NCBI GenBank assembly: GCA_002844335.1
Contig: CP019154.1
Span: 1,798,001-1,862,000 of the forward strand
Reading direction: 5' to 3'
From: Haloarcula taiwanensis
GTDB lineage: Archaea > Halobacteriota > Halobacteria > Halobacteriales > Haloarculaceae
DNA: 64,000 nucleotides
Numbering within the stretch: position 1 is the first letter of the stretch; every line of letters starts with the position of its first letter. The notes beneath the pieces were generated by a model. It was given only the letters and a program-made list of their open reading frames with translations. It was not told the DNA's origin and made no database searches. The position numbers and the translations under genes are program-made. Shown here piece by piece: positions 49,690-59,010 of the stretch.

Positions 49690-52083
49690 TCACAACGGCC
49701 CGTTCGCAGTAGATCGACTGAAGAGCACGGCCTGGCTGTCAGCGAGCGTTACCGGTTCGCCCGGGTCCTTGACTGCCAGCCCTGGGGAGGCGAGCGCGAC
49801 ATCCCACCCGTTTTCGTCGACATCGACAAGATGACTGGGAGTGACGGTTTCGGCAACGCCTTCCATGGTCCCCACGAACAGGAGTTCTTCGCCGGTCTCC
49901 GAATCGGTGCGGTAGCCGTAGTACAGTACTGTCCCGTCAGTCGGATAGACGTAGTCGAGTACATCTTCGCCCGTAAGGTCTGTCGTCACCCAGTCGTGCT
50001 CGTGGCGGAACCGTCTGACTTCGAGGTCGAACGCGGTTCGGTCGTCGTCCTGTGTGTCGGTCCAGTGTGAGAGCGTGGCGAAGTGAGCGATGTCCCGCAT
50101 CCAGTCGAGACCCAGTTGTTCCAGGTCCTCGACGGAGAGGTCGTCGCCGACGGGTGTCCCGACCACAGAAAGTAGCGCTGCCATTTCCGCCTTGTCGTAG
50201 TCGGTCATGCTGACCGTGTCGCTGAGACACGTCAGGAACGCGCTCAGTTCCGCGCGGCTTTCGAATCCCCACTCCTTGAGACGGGTGAAAAACCGGTCGT
50301 CTTCGAAGTCGCGGTCCCGTATCTGCCATTCGGGGAAGTTCTTCTCCTCGGCGAGGACTTTCAGGTTCCAGACGGCGTCCGTGTCGCGGACGAAGCCCCA
50401 CGGGGCTCGCATGTTGGCGTGCGTGAAATCCATCGGACAGCCGGGCATGAAGCCGTGAAACAGGATCGTCGTGGCGGGATTGTTGTAGGCCCGTTCGAGT
50501 TGCTCCTGCCGGCTGTCGCCGAGATATCGGTTTATCTGTGGCTGGCTGAACGGCGGGTCCGGTTCGAGCTGTGTCCCGCGGCGGATCGTGTCGTGGTTCG
50601 CGACCCCGGAGATCCAGTTCTCGCCCATGTCCGCGACCTCGCGGACGCGCCACCACTTCGTCGCCCAGAACGTCTGCAATGCCGGCGTATTGTGGGCGAA
50701 CGTGACCGGCCCCCACTGGTAGGCGTGGGGGTGTTCCTCGATGAGCGTCCGGTACGTCGACGCGAGTTCCCAGTCCGAGCGCGGCCACGGGCGGCCGTCC
50801 TCGTAGATCATCCACGGACGGTACTCGACACCGGCCACCTCCTGTGTCACCCGGTCCATCTCGGCGAGGTACTCGTCGTCGTGGTACTCCTCCTCGGCCT
50901 CGGGGTCCCAGTTCGTGAAGTCCTGTGCGCCGTCGACGCGGATCCCGTCCGCCCCGAAGTCCATCTTGCGGCGCTGGAGTTCGAGCAGGCCCGCACGGAC
51001 GACCGGCTGGGTGTAATCAAGCTCCTGCCCGTACATCCCCGGTCCGGCGAACCACTCGTCGTTGAGCAGTGGGAGCGCGCCGTTGTCGGCGTGGCCCAGC
51101 GCGATGTCGAAGACGACCTTGACCGGGTCCGGCATCGTGTGCAAGGTCGCGATGAGGTCGACGAGTTCGTCCGGCCGACGGCTCTCTAAGATGGCCGGGT
51201 TGACCGTTCCGAACCCGGAGATGACAATGTCGTACCCCCAGTTTATCATGTCGGGGCGCCTGACTGTCGCCGTGAGCTGCCCCTCGCTCTCGGCCTCGGG
51301 GAGCCAGTAGCCCAGTTCGTCTTCGTTCTGTGTGATGGGGGCGAGCGGCATTAGCTGGACGGCGTCGTACCCGGTGAAGTTGCGTTCGGCCGGCGTCAGC
51401 GCCTCGCCGTCGCGCTGTTTCTGACCGATTCGGTCGAAGACATCGGTGAGGCCAGCGAGCGTGCCCGACTCGGTTGCGGTCCCCGGGTGGACTTCGAGCA
51501 TGCTCGTCGCAGGCTCGAATCGGGGCAATCCGTCGTCCTCGTGGGCGTGCGGGGCGGCACCGTCCTCTGCGAGCGCTTGGAAGTACGCACGGTCGTCTCG
51601 GCGCTCATCGAGGCGGTCCATGTCGTACAGCTCCGGCGGGCCGTAGGCACCGAAGGGCAGTGAGTCCGCAAACGGATCCGTGATGGTCTCCCGGCTGCCG
51701 TCCTGCTCGTAGCTGAGGCGGTAGAGCGTCCCGAGCTGGTCGCGAGTCCCCGGCCGTGGTCCGTCAACCGCCGCCCACGTAAACTCCCCTTCCCGGCGCG
51801 TCTCCACGAGCTGTCTGTCGAAGGCGACGGTCTGCTCAGCGGCGGCCAGGTCGACCGGCTCTGTCGCCGTCAACAGTTCGAGTTCCACAGATTCGGCCGG
51901 CACCGCACCGACGAGTTCCGGCGTCCAGAACCCGAACTCCGCGTGGCTGTCTCGCCAGTGTGCACCGAGCCGGGACGTGATTTGCGTCGCCGCGTCGAAC
52001 CGACTCTCGTGCTCGTCGAGTCGGTCACGCTGCCAGGTACACAGCGCGTCGGTCGCATCGGGTCGGAAACTGGAACGCGCCAT
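49690..52083 (-). CDS. GH13-type glucosylglycerol hydrolase-like protein
   Basis: A 797-residue alpha-amylase-superfamily enzyme. Regions: VVFDIALGHADNGALP (region I variant), FGADGIRVDGAQDF (region II; nucleophile Asp), WMIYEDGRPWP (region III; acid/base Glu) and ISGVANHDTIRRGTQL (region IV). The full-length layout, with an N-terminal beta-rich part and LMPLAPITQNEDELGYWLPE, matches cyanobacterial and haloarchaeal glucosylglycerol hydrolase (GghA) more than starch enzymes. The reaction would release glucose and glycerol from the osmolyte glucosylglycerol. No transport or synthesis gene for that solute is next to it, so the substrate is inferred from family only. Confidence 0.8.
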   Translation of the reverse strand: MARSSFRPDATDALCTWQRDRLDEHESRFDAATQITSRLGAHWRDSHAEFGFWTPELVGAVPAESVELELLTATEPVDLAAAEQTVAFDRQLVETRREGEFTWAAVDGPRPGTRDQLGTLYRLSYEQDGSRETITDPFADSLPFGAYGPPELYDMDRLDERRDDRAYFQALAEDGAAPHAHEDDGLPRFEPATSMLEVHPGTATESGTLAGLTDVFDRIGQKQRDGEALTPAERNFTGYDAVQLMPLAPITQNEDELGYWLPEAESEGQLTATVRRPDMINWGYDIVISGFGTVNPAILESRRPDELVDLIATLHTMPDPVKVVFDIALGHADNGALPLLNDEWFAGPGMYGQELDYTQPVVRAGLLELQRRKMDFGADGIRVDGAQDFTNWDPEAEEEYHDDEYLAEMDRVTQEVAGVEYRPWMIYEDGRPWPRSDWELASTYRTLIEEHPHAYQWGPVTFAHNTPALQTFWATKWWRVREVADMGENWISGVANHDTIRRGTQLEPDPPFSQPQINRYLGDSRQEQLERAYNNPATTILFHGFMPGCPMDFTHANMRAPWGFVRDTDAVWNLKVLAEEKNFPEWQIRDRDFEDDRFFTRLKEWGFESRAELSAFLTCLSDTVSMTDYDKAEMAALLSVVGTPVGDDLSVEDLEQLGLDWMRDIAHFATLSHWTDTQDDDRTAFDLEVRRFRHEHDWVTTDLTGEDVLDYVYPTDGTVLYYGYRTDSETGEELLFVGTMEGVAETVTPSHLVDVDENGWDVALASPGLAVKDPGEPVTLADSQAVLFSRSTANGPL

Positions 52084-52311
52084 CAGACGTCATCCCATTG
52101 CCTGTCCGATTCGTTCATAGCACGTATGTCTCTCACACACAATATGAGCGTTTCCCTCACATCACTACCTGTGCCCCACCCGCACAGCCGAGAGCGTTGC
52201 CTCTGGTCAGCCCGTTCACGCAGGCGAAAATTACAGTATCGAGCCGACCACCAGCTGCCGGGACAGCAGTCACGTGCCGCGGTCGCCCACAAAAAAGCCG
52301 CCGCCCTGCCC

Positions 52312-53193
52312 TCAGTCGTCGGCCGGTTCCACGACGCTGTCGAGTCCGGTCATCTCCAGCCCGCCGCCGATGGTCCGGTTCGGATACGGCATATTGATGT
52401 CCTCGGCATCGAACCGCTGCTTGACTGACTTGACGTACTCGGCGCGGGTCTTGACGAAGTCGGACCGACTGGGGTTTTCGATCCAGATACGGGACTGGAG
52501 TCCGACAGAGGAATCACCGAGTTCAACGAGGCGAACGGAGGGCTCGGGGTCGTCCATAATCCCCGGGTGTGCCCTGGCCTCGTCGAGAATGATTTCAGTC
52601 GCTTCGTCGATGTCGTCGTCGTAGTCGATGCCGAACACGAACTTCAATCGGAGCTGGTCCTTTGCGACGGGGTTTTTGATGACGCCGTCGGTCAGATTCG
52701 AGTTCGGCACGGTAAGCAGTTCGTTGTCGAAGGTCCGGACGCGAGTCACACGGAGGCTAATGTCCTCAACGACGCCTGAGTTACCGTCCCACTCGATCCA
52801 GTCACCGATGCGGAACGGCTTGTCGGTGTAGATGAACACGCCGGCAACGAAGTTCTTGATGACATCCTGCATCGCGAAGCCGATGGCCAGCGTCGCTGCC
52901 GCGGCGATGGTCGCCAGCGACTGCAGGAAGTTCCCGTACTCGGCCATCCCGAAGGCGACGGAGATGGCGACGAACACGATACCGATGCTGACGACCTTCT
53001 TCAGCGGCCGCCGAGCGTGCGTATCGAGGTCGCGGGACTTGAGCGAGCGGTCGACGATAGGCAGGACGATTGCCTTCCCCAGAACGTAGACGAGGGCGAA
53101 GACAACGACGAAGACCACTGCCGAAGCGATAGAGCCGGCCGCTGGCACACCGAGCCCGTTGAGTAGGTCGGCGAGTGGCTGGACCTGCATCAT
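52312..53193 (-). CDS. MscS family mechanosensitive ion channel
   Basis: A 293-residue membrane protein: a first helix IASAVVFVVVFALVYVLGK, a second with VVSIGIVFVAISVAFG, then the pore helix region LATIAAAATLAIGFAMQDVIKNFVAGVFIY and the MscS beta-domain PFRIGDWIEWDGNSGVVEDISLRVTRVRTFDNELLTVPNS (in part). It releases solutes on hypo-osmotic shock. ATG at 53193 overlaps the YhbY-type gene (ATGA), so the pair is coupled. It lies downstream of the RNA-binding gene in a leftward operon with RNase P component 4. Confidence 0.93.
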   Translation of the reverse strand: MMQVQPLADLLNGLGVPAAGSIASAVVFVVVFALVYVLGKAIVLPIVDRSLKSRDLDTHARRPLKKVVSIGIVFVAISVAFGMAEYGNFLQSLATIAAAATLAIGFAMQDVIKNFVAGVFIYTDKPFRIGDWIEWDGNSGVVEDISLRVTRVRTFDNELLTVPNSNLTDGVIKNPVAKDQLRLKFVFGIDYDDDIDEATEIILDEARAHPGIMDDPEPSVRLVELGDSSVGLQSRIWIENPSRSDFVKTRAEYVKSVKQRFDAEDINMPYPNRTIGGGLEMTGLDSVVEPADD

Positions 53194-53438
53194 TTCTCAA
53201 ACACAGCAGTGTGTCCCCGAACCTGAATCACGGTGGCGTTGACCAGCTTAGCAAGGTCGTCGGCGAGTTCCTCGGTCGTCGTGCCGCCGCGGGACGAGCG
53301 GAGGAACTTGACTTTCACCAGGTCGGTGTTCTCCAGCTGGTCATCGAGTTCGTCCGCTACTGATTCGATGCCGTGTTTGCCGACGCGGAGTGTCGCGTCG
53401 AGGTCGTGTATCCGAGACTGTCGAGAAGAGTCACTCAT
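53190..53438 (-). CDS. YhbY/CRS1-type RNA-binding protein
   Basis: An 82-residue protein: MSDSSRQSRIHDLDATLRVGKHGIESV and a later LVKVKFLRSSRGG then LVNATVIQVRGHTAVFEK, the GxxG-like CRM domain. The family acts on ribosomal or intron RNA. Here it lies between mscS and the RNase P component gene, which supports an RNA role. The ATG at 53438 is used; another is 6 bases upstream. Confidence 0.82.
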   Translation of the reverse strand: MSDSSRQSRIHDLDATLRVGKHGIESVADELDDQLENTDLVKVKFLRSSRGGTTTEELADDLAKLVNATVIQVRGHTAVFEK

Positions 53439-53490
53439 GTACACGGTTTAGCGCGGACAGCCCCTTAAAACCAGTAGTCGTAAAGAATCC

Positions 53491-53778
53491 TCAGTCGTAC
53501 GGGTAGCGGGACTGTGACCCACAGTCGCAGGTGATGACGACGTGGCCGGACTGGGTTCGCGAGCGGGCGTTGTGGCCGTGCAAGAGATACGTGTCGCAGG
53601 CGTCACATGTCGACCGCTCGAACGACCGCGGCAGCCGCAGACGGTGACGCTCCGCGACGCGTCGCGCGCGCCGGACGTACGACCGAGCACGGTCTTCGTT
53701 GCCAGCCTGGACGGCCTCGCGAGCGAGCGACTGGAGGCGCTCGATACGCTCGCGGGCGATGGTCGCCTCGTCCGTCAT
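53491..53778 (-). CDS. rnp4: ribonuclease P protein component 4 (Rpp21-like)
   Basis: A 95-residue protein with a helical N-terminus (IARERIERLQSLAREAV and RARSYVRRARRVAERHRLRLP) and a zinc ribbon CDACDTYLL...ITCDCGSQSR (four Cys). This is the archaeal RNase P component 4 layout. It binds the specificity domain of RNase P RNA. It heads the leftward unit with the YhbY-type gene, separated by 52 bases, and is divergent from the glycosyltransferase gene. Confidence 0.93.
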   Translation of the reverse strand: MTDEATIARERIERLQSLAREAVQAGNEDRARSYVRRARRVAERHRLRLPRSFERSTCDACDTYLLHGHNARSRTQSGHVVITCDCGSQSRYPYD

Positions 53779-53898
53779 TGGCGGTACTGGGTCGGCGGCG
53801 GGAAAATGCCTTCCGAACGAGCTGGCAACTGCGATCTATTACAACCCCTCACAGGGAAAGTCGATAGGATTTTCGGCCCCGGTGGAGTTGCCCGAGAC

Positions 53899-54948
53899 GT
53901 GCGCGTCCTGAACTATCTCGAACTAGCCGACCGCCTCGACCGGTCGGGCATCGGAACTGCCGTGGACCACCAGCGGGCGGCGCTGTCCGAGACCGACATC
54001 GAGGTGGAGACGACGCCCTGGCAGGAGGGCCATCCGGCGTGGGCACTGGGTGGCAATATCGCCTTCAACGATCCGGTGTTCCGAGCGTTTGACATCGCTC
54101 ACTGCAACATGATCGGACCGGGGTCCGTCGCTGTGGCACAACACGCGGCGCAGGCAGACATCCCGCTCGTCCTGCACGCCCACGTCACCCGCGAGGATTT
54201 CCGGGATAGCTTCCGCGGGTCGAACCTGGTCGCGCCGGCACTGGGTCGGTACCTCCGGTGGTTCTACTCGCAGGCCGACCTCGTGCTCTGTCCCTCCGAG
54301 TACACGAAGGACATCCTCGAGTCGTACCCGGTCGATGCGCCGATACGGCCGATGACAAACGGCGTCGACATCGACGCGCTGGCAGGCTACGAGGATATGC
54401 GCGAGGACTACCGCGGGCGCTACGACCTCGACGGGATGGTCGTCTTCGCCGTCGGCAACGTCTTCGAGCGCAAGGGGCTGACGACGTTCTGTGAACTCGC
54501 ACAGGCAACGGAGCACGATTTCGCGTGGTTCGGCCCATACGACGCCGGGCCACAGGCCTCGAAGACCGTCTCGCAGTGGGTGAACGACCCGCCAGAGAAC
54601 GTCACGTTCACCGGCTGGGTCGAGGACATCCGCGGCGCGTTCGGGGCCGGCGACGTGTACCTGTTCCCGACGAAGGCAGAGAATCAGGGTATCGCCGTGC
54701 TGGAGGCGATGGCCTGCGGGAAGGCGGTCGTCCTTTCCGATATTCCGGTGTTCCGAGAGTACTACGAGGACGGCCACGACTGTCTCATCTGTTCTGACAA
54801 AACGGAGTTCCGCGAGGCACTGGAGCGTCTCGCCGAGAACCCGGACCTGCGGGACCGACTCGGAGAGAACGCTAAAGAGACGGCCAGAGAACACAGCTTA
54901 GACCGGGTCGGTCGTCGGCTGATCGAGACGTACGAAAAACTGGTCTGA
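53899..54948 (+). CDS. GT4 family glycosyltransferase
   Basis: A 349-residue GT-B enzyme. Region markers: MRVLNYLELADRL (N-terminal strand), VLHAHVTREDFR, LVLCPSEYTKDILESY, FAVGNVFERKGLTTFCELA and the C-terminal donor site PTKAENQGIAVLEAMACGKAVVLSDIPVF (E-x7-E region). The donor is a nucleotide sugar and the acceptor is probably a lipid or surface glycan. The GTG at 53899 is chosen because upstream residues are unlike GT4. It is followed by a convergent MFS transporter gene. Confidence 0.88.
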   Translation: MRVLNYLELADRLDRSGIGTAVDHQRAALSETDIEVETTPWQEGHPAWALGGNIAFNDPVFRAFDIAHCNMIGPGSVAVAQHAAQADIPLVLHAHVTREDFRDSFRGSNLVAPALGRYLRWFYSQADLVLCPSEYTKDILESYPVDAPIRPMTNGVDIDALAGYEDMREDYRGRYDLDGMVVFAVGNVFERKGLTTFCELAQATEHDFAWFGPYDAGPQASKTVSQWVNDPPENVTFTGWVEDIRGAFGAGDVYLFPTKAENQGIAVLEAMACGKAVVLSDIPVFREYYEDGHDCLICSDKTEFREALERLAENPDLRDRLGENAKETAREHSLDRVGRRLIETYEKLV

Positions 54949-54966
54949 TCGCCGCCCCAGCGGATT

Positions 54967-56289
54967 TTATGCTGAGCGGGGGTCCGTTGCGACAGCTACC
55001 GACGGTGAGCGACGCCAGACGACTGCGACCAGTGCTGCGCCGACAAACACCAGCGCACCGGCGACTGAGAACGCGAGCAGAAAGCCGTAGCCGCCAAGCC
55101 AGCCGCCGAGTATCGACCCGACGCCGCTCGCCAGCCCAGAGACGGCGGTGTAGATGCCGAGCGCCTCGCCGCGAATCGCCGCCGGCGCGAGTTGGGTGAC
55201 GACGCTGGCCGCGGTGACGGCGATGACAGCCCAGGCGACGCCGATGAGGGCGAACACGACGCCGGTGACCGCTGTGCCGACGAGCGCCGCCGAGAAGAGC
55301 AGTCCCACGACGGCGACGGCCGGGTGAAGCGCCGCGCGGGCGAGCAGGCTGCCGACCTGAAGCCCGCTCGGGTCGTACCGCTCGGCGAGTTTGCCGGCGC
55401 GGTCGTACCACAGCGCCGACCCGACGCTGGAGACGAGATACAGCGCAAAGACCAGACCGGAGTTGTAACCGAGCGTCCGCGAGAGATACAGCGGCAACGG
55501 TCCCCAGAACACGCCGAACCCGACGAAGAAGGCGACGACGCCTCCGAAGTAGACCGTCAGCGCCGGAGTGAACCGGGCCACGACGTCCCGTGGATGTATC
55601 GACCGCGTGAGCCAGTACAGCCGGCCCGGGCCGACCGGGAACGTCGCGCTCCTGACCGGGAGCCGGCGCGACCGGGCGATGGCCCGCGAGAGCCGGCTGG
55701 CTCGTGGGCTGGCGAGTTCGTCGGGGTCGGCCGGTAGCCACTTCGCCGCGAGCGCCATCGACAGAGAAACGGCGGCCGCACACAGCCACAGCAGCGACTG
55801 CTGGGCGGGAACCTCACCGAGCGGTCCCGAGAGCAGCGTCGTCCACACGAGGCCGAGGACGAGGCCGCCGGCCCACCCCCAGCCCTGGTAGCGGTTCAGG
55901 ACAGCGAACCGCGCGGGCCAGTCCCGCTCGACGGTTCCGACGGTGACGAGCAGGGTCAGCACCGGCGCGACCGCGCCCGCCGCGAACCACAGCAGGCCGT
56001 TGCCGACGATGACTAGCCACGGCCGCTCCGTCAGCGAGACGAGCACCAGGGCGATGACCGCCAGTCCCAGCGCGACCAGGACGAGCGAACGGCGCTTCCC
56101 CGTTTTGTCGGCGACGCGCCCGAAGACGAGCGCGCCGGGCGCGCCCGCCGCGGCGGCCACCCCGGCGAGGACGCCCAGCATGAACGTCTCGCCGCCGATG
56201 GCGACAAAATACAGCGGCACGAGCAGCGAACCCGCGCCCAGTGCCACCGATGCGAGCGCCCAGGCGTACAGCCAGCCGTCCCGGTCCAT
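54967..56289 (-). CDS. MFS transporter
   Basis: A 440-residue protein with about 12 membrane helices, starting MDRDGWLYAWALASVALGAGSLL. The helix 2-3 loop reads LVFGRVADKTGKRRSL, the MFS motif A, and a second copy LWYDRAGKLAERYDP lies between helices 8 and 9. The substrate is unknown; it could export a sugar or peptide. It is flanked on both sides by GT4 glycosyltransferase genes, so involvement in a lipid or glycan pathway is an inference. Confidence 0.87.
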   Translation of the reverse strand: MDRDGWLYAWALASVALGAGSLLVPLYFVAIGGETFMLGVLAGVAAAAGAPGALVFGRVADKTGKRRSLVLVALGLAVIALVLVSLTERPWLVIVGNGLLWFAAGAVAPVLTLLVTVGTVERDWPARFAVLNRYQGWGWAGGLVLGLVWTTLLSGPLGEVPAQQSLLWLCAAAVSLSMALAAKWLPADPDELASPRASRLSRAIARSRRLPVRSATFPVGPGRLYWLTRSIHPRDVVARFTPALTVYFGGVVAFFVGFGVFWGPLPLYLSRTLGYNSGLVFALYLVSSVGSALWYDRAGKLAERYDPSGLQVGSLLARAALHPAVAVVGLLFSAALVGTAVTGVVFALIGVAWAVIAVTAASVVTQLAPAAIRGEALGIYTAVSGLASGVGSILGGWLGGYGFLLAFSVAGALVFVGAALVAVVWRRSPSVAVATDPRSA

Positions 56290-56409
56290 TACCCACACTC
56301 CACCACGGTCCCGGAAAAGCGCTCTGGCGCTTGGTGGCGGGTGACAATCACCTGATTAGTGGCTTGCCAATGGCAACGGTTTAAGCCCTGGTCCTGCTAC
56401 GCCGCGGCG

Positions 56410-57513
56410 ATGGCACTGCCGCACGTCGCGACGTTTACCGACACGTATCTCCCGACCGTCAATGGGGTGACCTACACGGTGCAGACGTGGCGGGACCGCT
56501 GGCGCGACCGCGGCGGTCGCATGGGCGTGGTCTATCCGAAAAGCGACCACGACCCCGCCGACAACGAGTACCCGGTCCGGAGCCTCCCGTTCCCGTTCTA
56601 CGAGGGCTTTCGCCTCGGGATGCCACAGATACCGAACGGCGTCCGGGACGCCGAACTGGTCCACGCCCACACGCCGTTCAGCCTCGGGATGGCTGGCCAG
56701 CGACTCGCGGGGAAGCTTGACATCCCGTTCGTCGCGTCGTATCACACGCCGACGAGCGAGTACGCCGAGTACGTCTCCTTCAACGGCGCTGTCGAGTCAG
56801 CGGTCCGCTCCAGCGCCGAGAGCTACGAACGCTGGTTCCTTGGCCGTGCCGACACCGTTATCGCGCCAAGCGAGCGCGCAGCGACCCATCTCCGGGAGTC
56901 TATTGGCCTCGATACAACGGTGTCCGTCGTCCCGAACGGCGTCGACACGACCGTGTTCGAACCGGTCGACACGACCGACTTCCGGGACCGCTACGACCTC
57001 CCCGACGGCCCCATCGTCGGCTACACCGGCCGCCACGGCTACGAGAAATGTCTAGCTGACATCATCACCGCCTGCGAGGGGCTGGACGTGACTGTCGTGC
57101 TCGGCGGCGACGGCCCGGCCCGTGAAACCCTCGAAGCGACGGCCGAACACAGCGATGTCGACGTGCGGTTTCTCGGCTTTCTGGACCGGGCGGAGCTTCC
57201 CGAGCTGTACTCGACACTTGACGTGTTCGCGTTCCCCAGCCCCGTCGAAACGCAGGGGCTGGTCGCGCTGGAGGCCAACTGCTGTGGGACGCCCGTCGCG
57301 GGCGTCGACGCCGGCGCACTCAGCGACACCATCGAAGACGGTGAAACCGGCTACTCATACGACGAAGGCGACATCGACGGTTTTCGCCGGGCTATCGAGC
57401 GCGTCCTCGATGACCAGATACAGCTTCGAGAGCGCTGTCTTGCCCGGCGGGACGTAATCAGCGTCGAGCACGCCATCGACAAACTGGCCGACGTGTACGC
57501 TAGCGTGCTGTAA
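56410..57513 (+). CDS. GT4 family glycosyltransferase (mannosyltransferase-like)
   Basis: A 367-residue GT-B enzyme: TFTDTYLPTVNGVTYTVQTW at the N-terminus, LVHAHTPFSLGMAGQRLA, VPNGVDTTVFEP, VGYTGRHGYEKCLADI (the kinase-like K-C-L turn), VLGGDGPARETLE and SPVETQGLVALEANCCGTPVAGVDAG. The start TFTDTYLP-VNGV is typical of phosphatidylinositol-mannoside and sulfoquinovosyl-type glycolipid transferases. In haloarchaea the acceptor is probably a membrane lipid. The ATG at 56410 directly precedes the family start. Confidence 0.9.
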   Translation: MALPHVATFTDTYLPTVNGVTYTVQTWRDRWRDRGGRMGVVYPKSDHDPADNEYPVRSLPFPFYEGFRLGMPQIPNGVRDAELVHAHTPFSLGMAGQRLAGKLDIPFVASYHTPTSEYAEYVSFNGAVESAVRSSAESYERWFLGRADTVIAPSERAATHLRESIGLDTTVSVVPNGVDTTVFEPVDTTDFRDRYDLPDGPIVGYTGRHGYEKCLADIITACEGLDVTVVLGGDGPARETLEATAEHSDVDVRFLGFLDRAELPELYSTLDVFAFPSPVETQGLVALEANCCGTPVAGVDAGALSDTIEDGETGYSYDEGDIDGFRRAIERVLDDQIQLRERCLARRDVISVEHAIDKLADVYASVL

Positions 57514-57544
57514 CCGTCATCCGAACAGCGCCGGACTCCGCAGC

Positions 57545-57730
57545 TCAGGCCCGCGAGTGTGACCAACCGATACCGAACGCGAGCCCGTTGAGTGTCCCGA
57601 GCAGTATCCCGAGGTAGAAATCCCCCAGTGAGACGGCCAGTATCAGGCCAGCCCCGATTCCCAGTGCCAGCCCCTTCAGGACTGTCGGCCAGTGGAGCCA
57701 GCTGAGTCGCCCTTCGGCGTCGTCGCTCAT
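57545..57730 (-). CDS. small membrane protein
   Basis: A 61-residue protein: a polar start MSDDAEGRLSWLHWPTV and two hydrophobic segments (LKGLALGIGAGLILAVSLGDF and LGILLGTLNGLAFGIGW). The start at 57730 drops the unrelated first 15 residues of the longer frame. It converges with the glycosyltransferase gene. The function is unknown. Confidence 0.6.
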   Translation of the reverse strand: MSDDAEGRLSWLHWPTVLKGLALGIGAGLILAVSLGDFYLGILLGTLNGLAFGIGWSHSRA

Positions 57731-57771
57731 ACGCTCTTTCGGGCCGCCGGCGAGTAAACTGTACCCATTCG

Positions 57772-58953
57772 TCACGGGCGCTCGTGCTGGTCACGGGCGG
57801 ACTGTCGCTCTGCCAGCGCAGCGATGCGGCGTTCGACGTCCGGATGCGACCCGGGCAGCAGCCGTTCGGAGACGCTCCGCCAGCGGTGGGCGAGCCGTTC
57901 GGCCCGTCCCTCCGGCGGGTCGGGCGTCCCGTCTGCAATCGCGTACGGCACCACACACAGTTCCCGCACACCGGTCTCAGCAGTTCGGATGTCCGTGGCC
58001 GGGCGCTGGTCCGCTGTCAGCGTCTCCAGAGCACTGGCGAGCGCCGCCGGGGAGCCACAGATGGCGACGCCGCCTGCGTCCGCCGCGTACTCCCGGACTC
58101 TGGACAACAGCCGGTAACAGGTCGTGCTGGCGAGATACAGCGCCGCGGTAAACGGTACTGCGGCGAGCGCGAACGCGACCAGCGGGAGGTGAAAATAGGC
58201 AGTGCCGACGGCGTTTCTGCTTATCTCTCCGTCGAGGAACCGGTGAGTGAACACCGACGTTTCGAGCGTGGTCCGAAGCCTCCGGGTGGCGCGTGCGCTC
58301 ACAATCGGCAGGAACGCCGCCGCTGTCATCACGAACGAGTCGCCGTTTTTCAGATGCGCGAGTTCGTGAGCGAGGACGGCGTCCAGCTCGTCGTCGGCAA
58401 GCTGGTCGATGAGCGCCGTCGTCACGAACAGCGTCCGCTCGCCGGGTCGGCTCGCGGCGTAGCTGTTCGGCGTCGCCGAGTCGATGACGCGCACTTCGGG
58501 CGTTGCCATATCCACCGTCTGGGCCAGCCGTGCGACCCGCTTGCGGAGCTGTGTCGCAGTCCGCTTGCGTTTGATCGCGGTGAAGCGCTCTCTGGTGGTT
58601 TCCGGCCCGGGTGCCTCGGGCAGGTCCGGGCCGCCGGCGGCCTTCCGTAGCGTGACCCGGTAGCCAAAGCAGCACTGGAGGGCCAACACGAGCGGTGTCC
58701 CGGCGAGCACCACGGGTCCGAGCGGGACCAGATGAAACCCCCGGGTCCAGACTGACGCGCCGACCGGGAGGCCAAGCGTCGGGAGCAAGCCGTACGCGAC
58801 GTGTGCCAGGACGTACGCCGTGACCACGGCGAGGGCGTCGAAGGCGACCAGCCCGAGCAGGATGGCACCCAGCCGTAGCCGGCGTGTACTGTGGGTGGAG
58901 GGCACTCTCGTGTCTATTTCACCAGCCTGTTCAAAAAGCGTGACGGGGCGCAA
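57772..58953 (-). CDS. M48 family metalloprotease (HtpX-like)
   Basis: A membrane zinc protease of up to 393 residues. N-terminal helices (LGAILLGLVAFDALAVVTAY and LVPLGPVVLAGTPLVLALQ), a linker with RVARLAQTVDMATPEVRVID, then the catalytic LDAVLAHELAHLKNGDSFV (HExxH) and a later EYAADAGGVAIC for the third ligand (E-x3-D). It degrades misfolded or signal-like membrane proteins. The start is uncertain: the longest frame begins at a TTG (58953), while a GTG at 58905 gives 377 residues and a more usual N-terminus. Confidence 0.85.
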   Translation of the reverse strand: MRPVTLFEQAGEIDTRVPSTHSTRRLRLGAILLGLVAFDALAVVTAYVLAHVAYGLLPTLGLPVGASVWTRGFHLVPLGPVVLAGTPLVLALQCCFGYRVTLRKAAGGPDLPEAPGPETTRERFTAIKRKRTATQLRKRVARLAQTVDMATPEVRVIDSATPNSYAASRPGERTLFVTTALIDQLADDELDAVLAHELAHLKNGDSFVMTAAAFLPIVSARATRRLRTTLETSVFTHRFLDGEISRNAVGTAYFHLPLVAFALAAVPFTAALYLASTTCYRLLSRVREYAADAGGVAICGSPAALASALETLTADQRPATDIRTAETGVRELCVVPYAIADGTPDPPEGRAERLAHRWRSVSERLLPGSHPDVERRIAALAERQSARDQHERP

Positions 58954-59010
58954 ACCCGTCGACCGCGACGCGGGCGAAAAATCACTCGTTCGCTCCGCTC
59001 ACTCGTGTCC

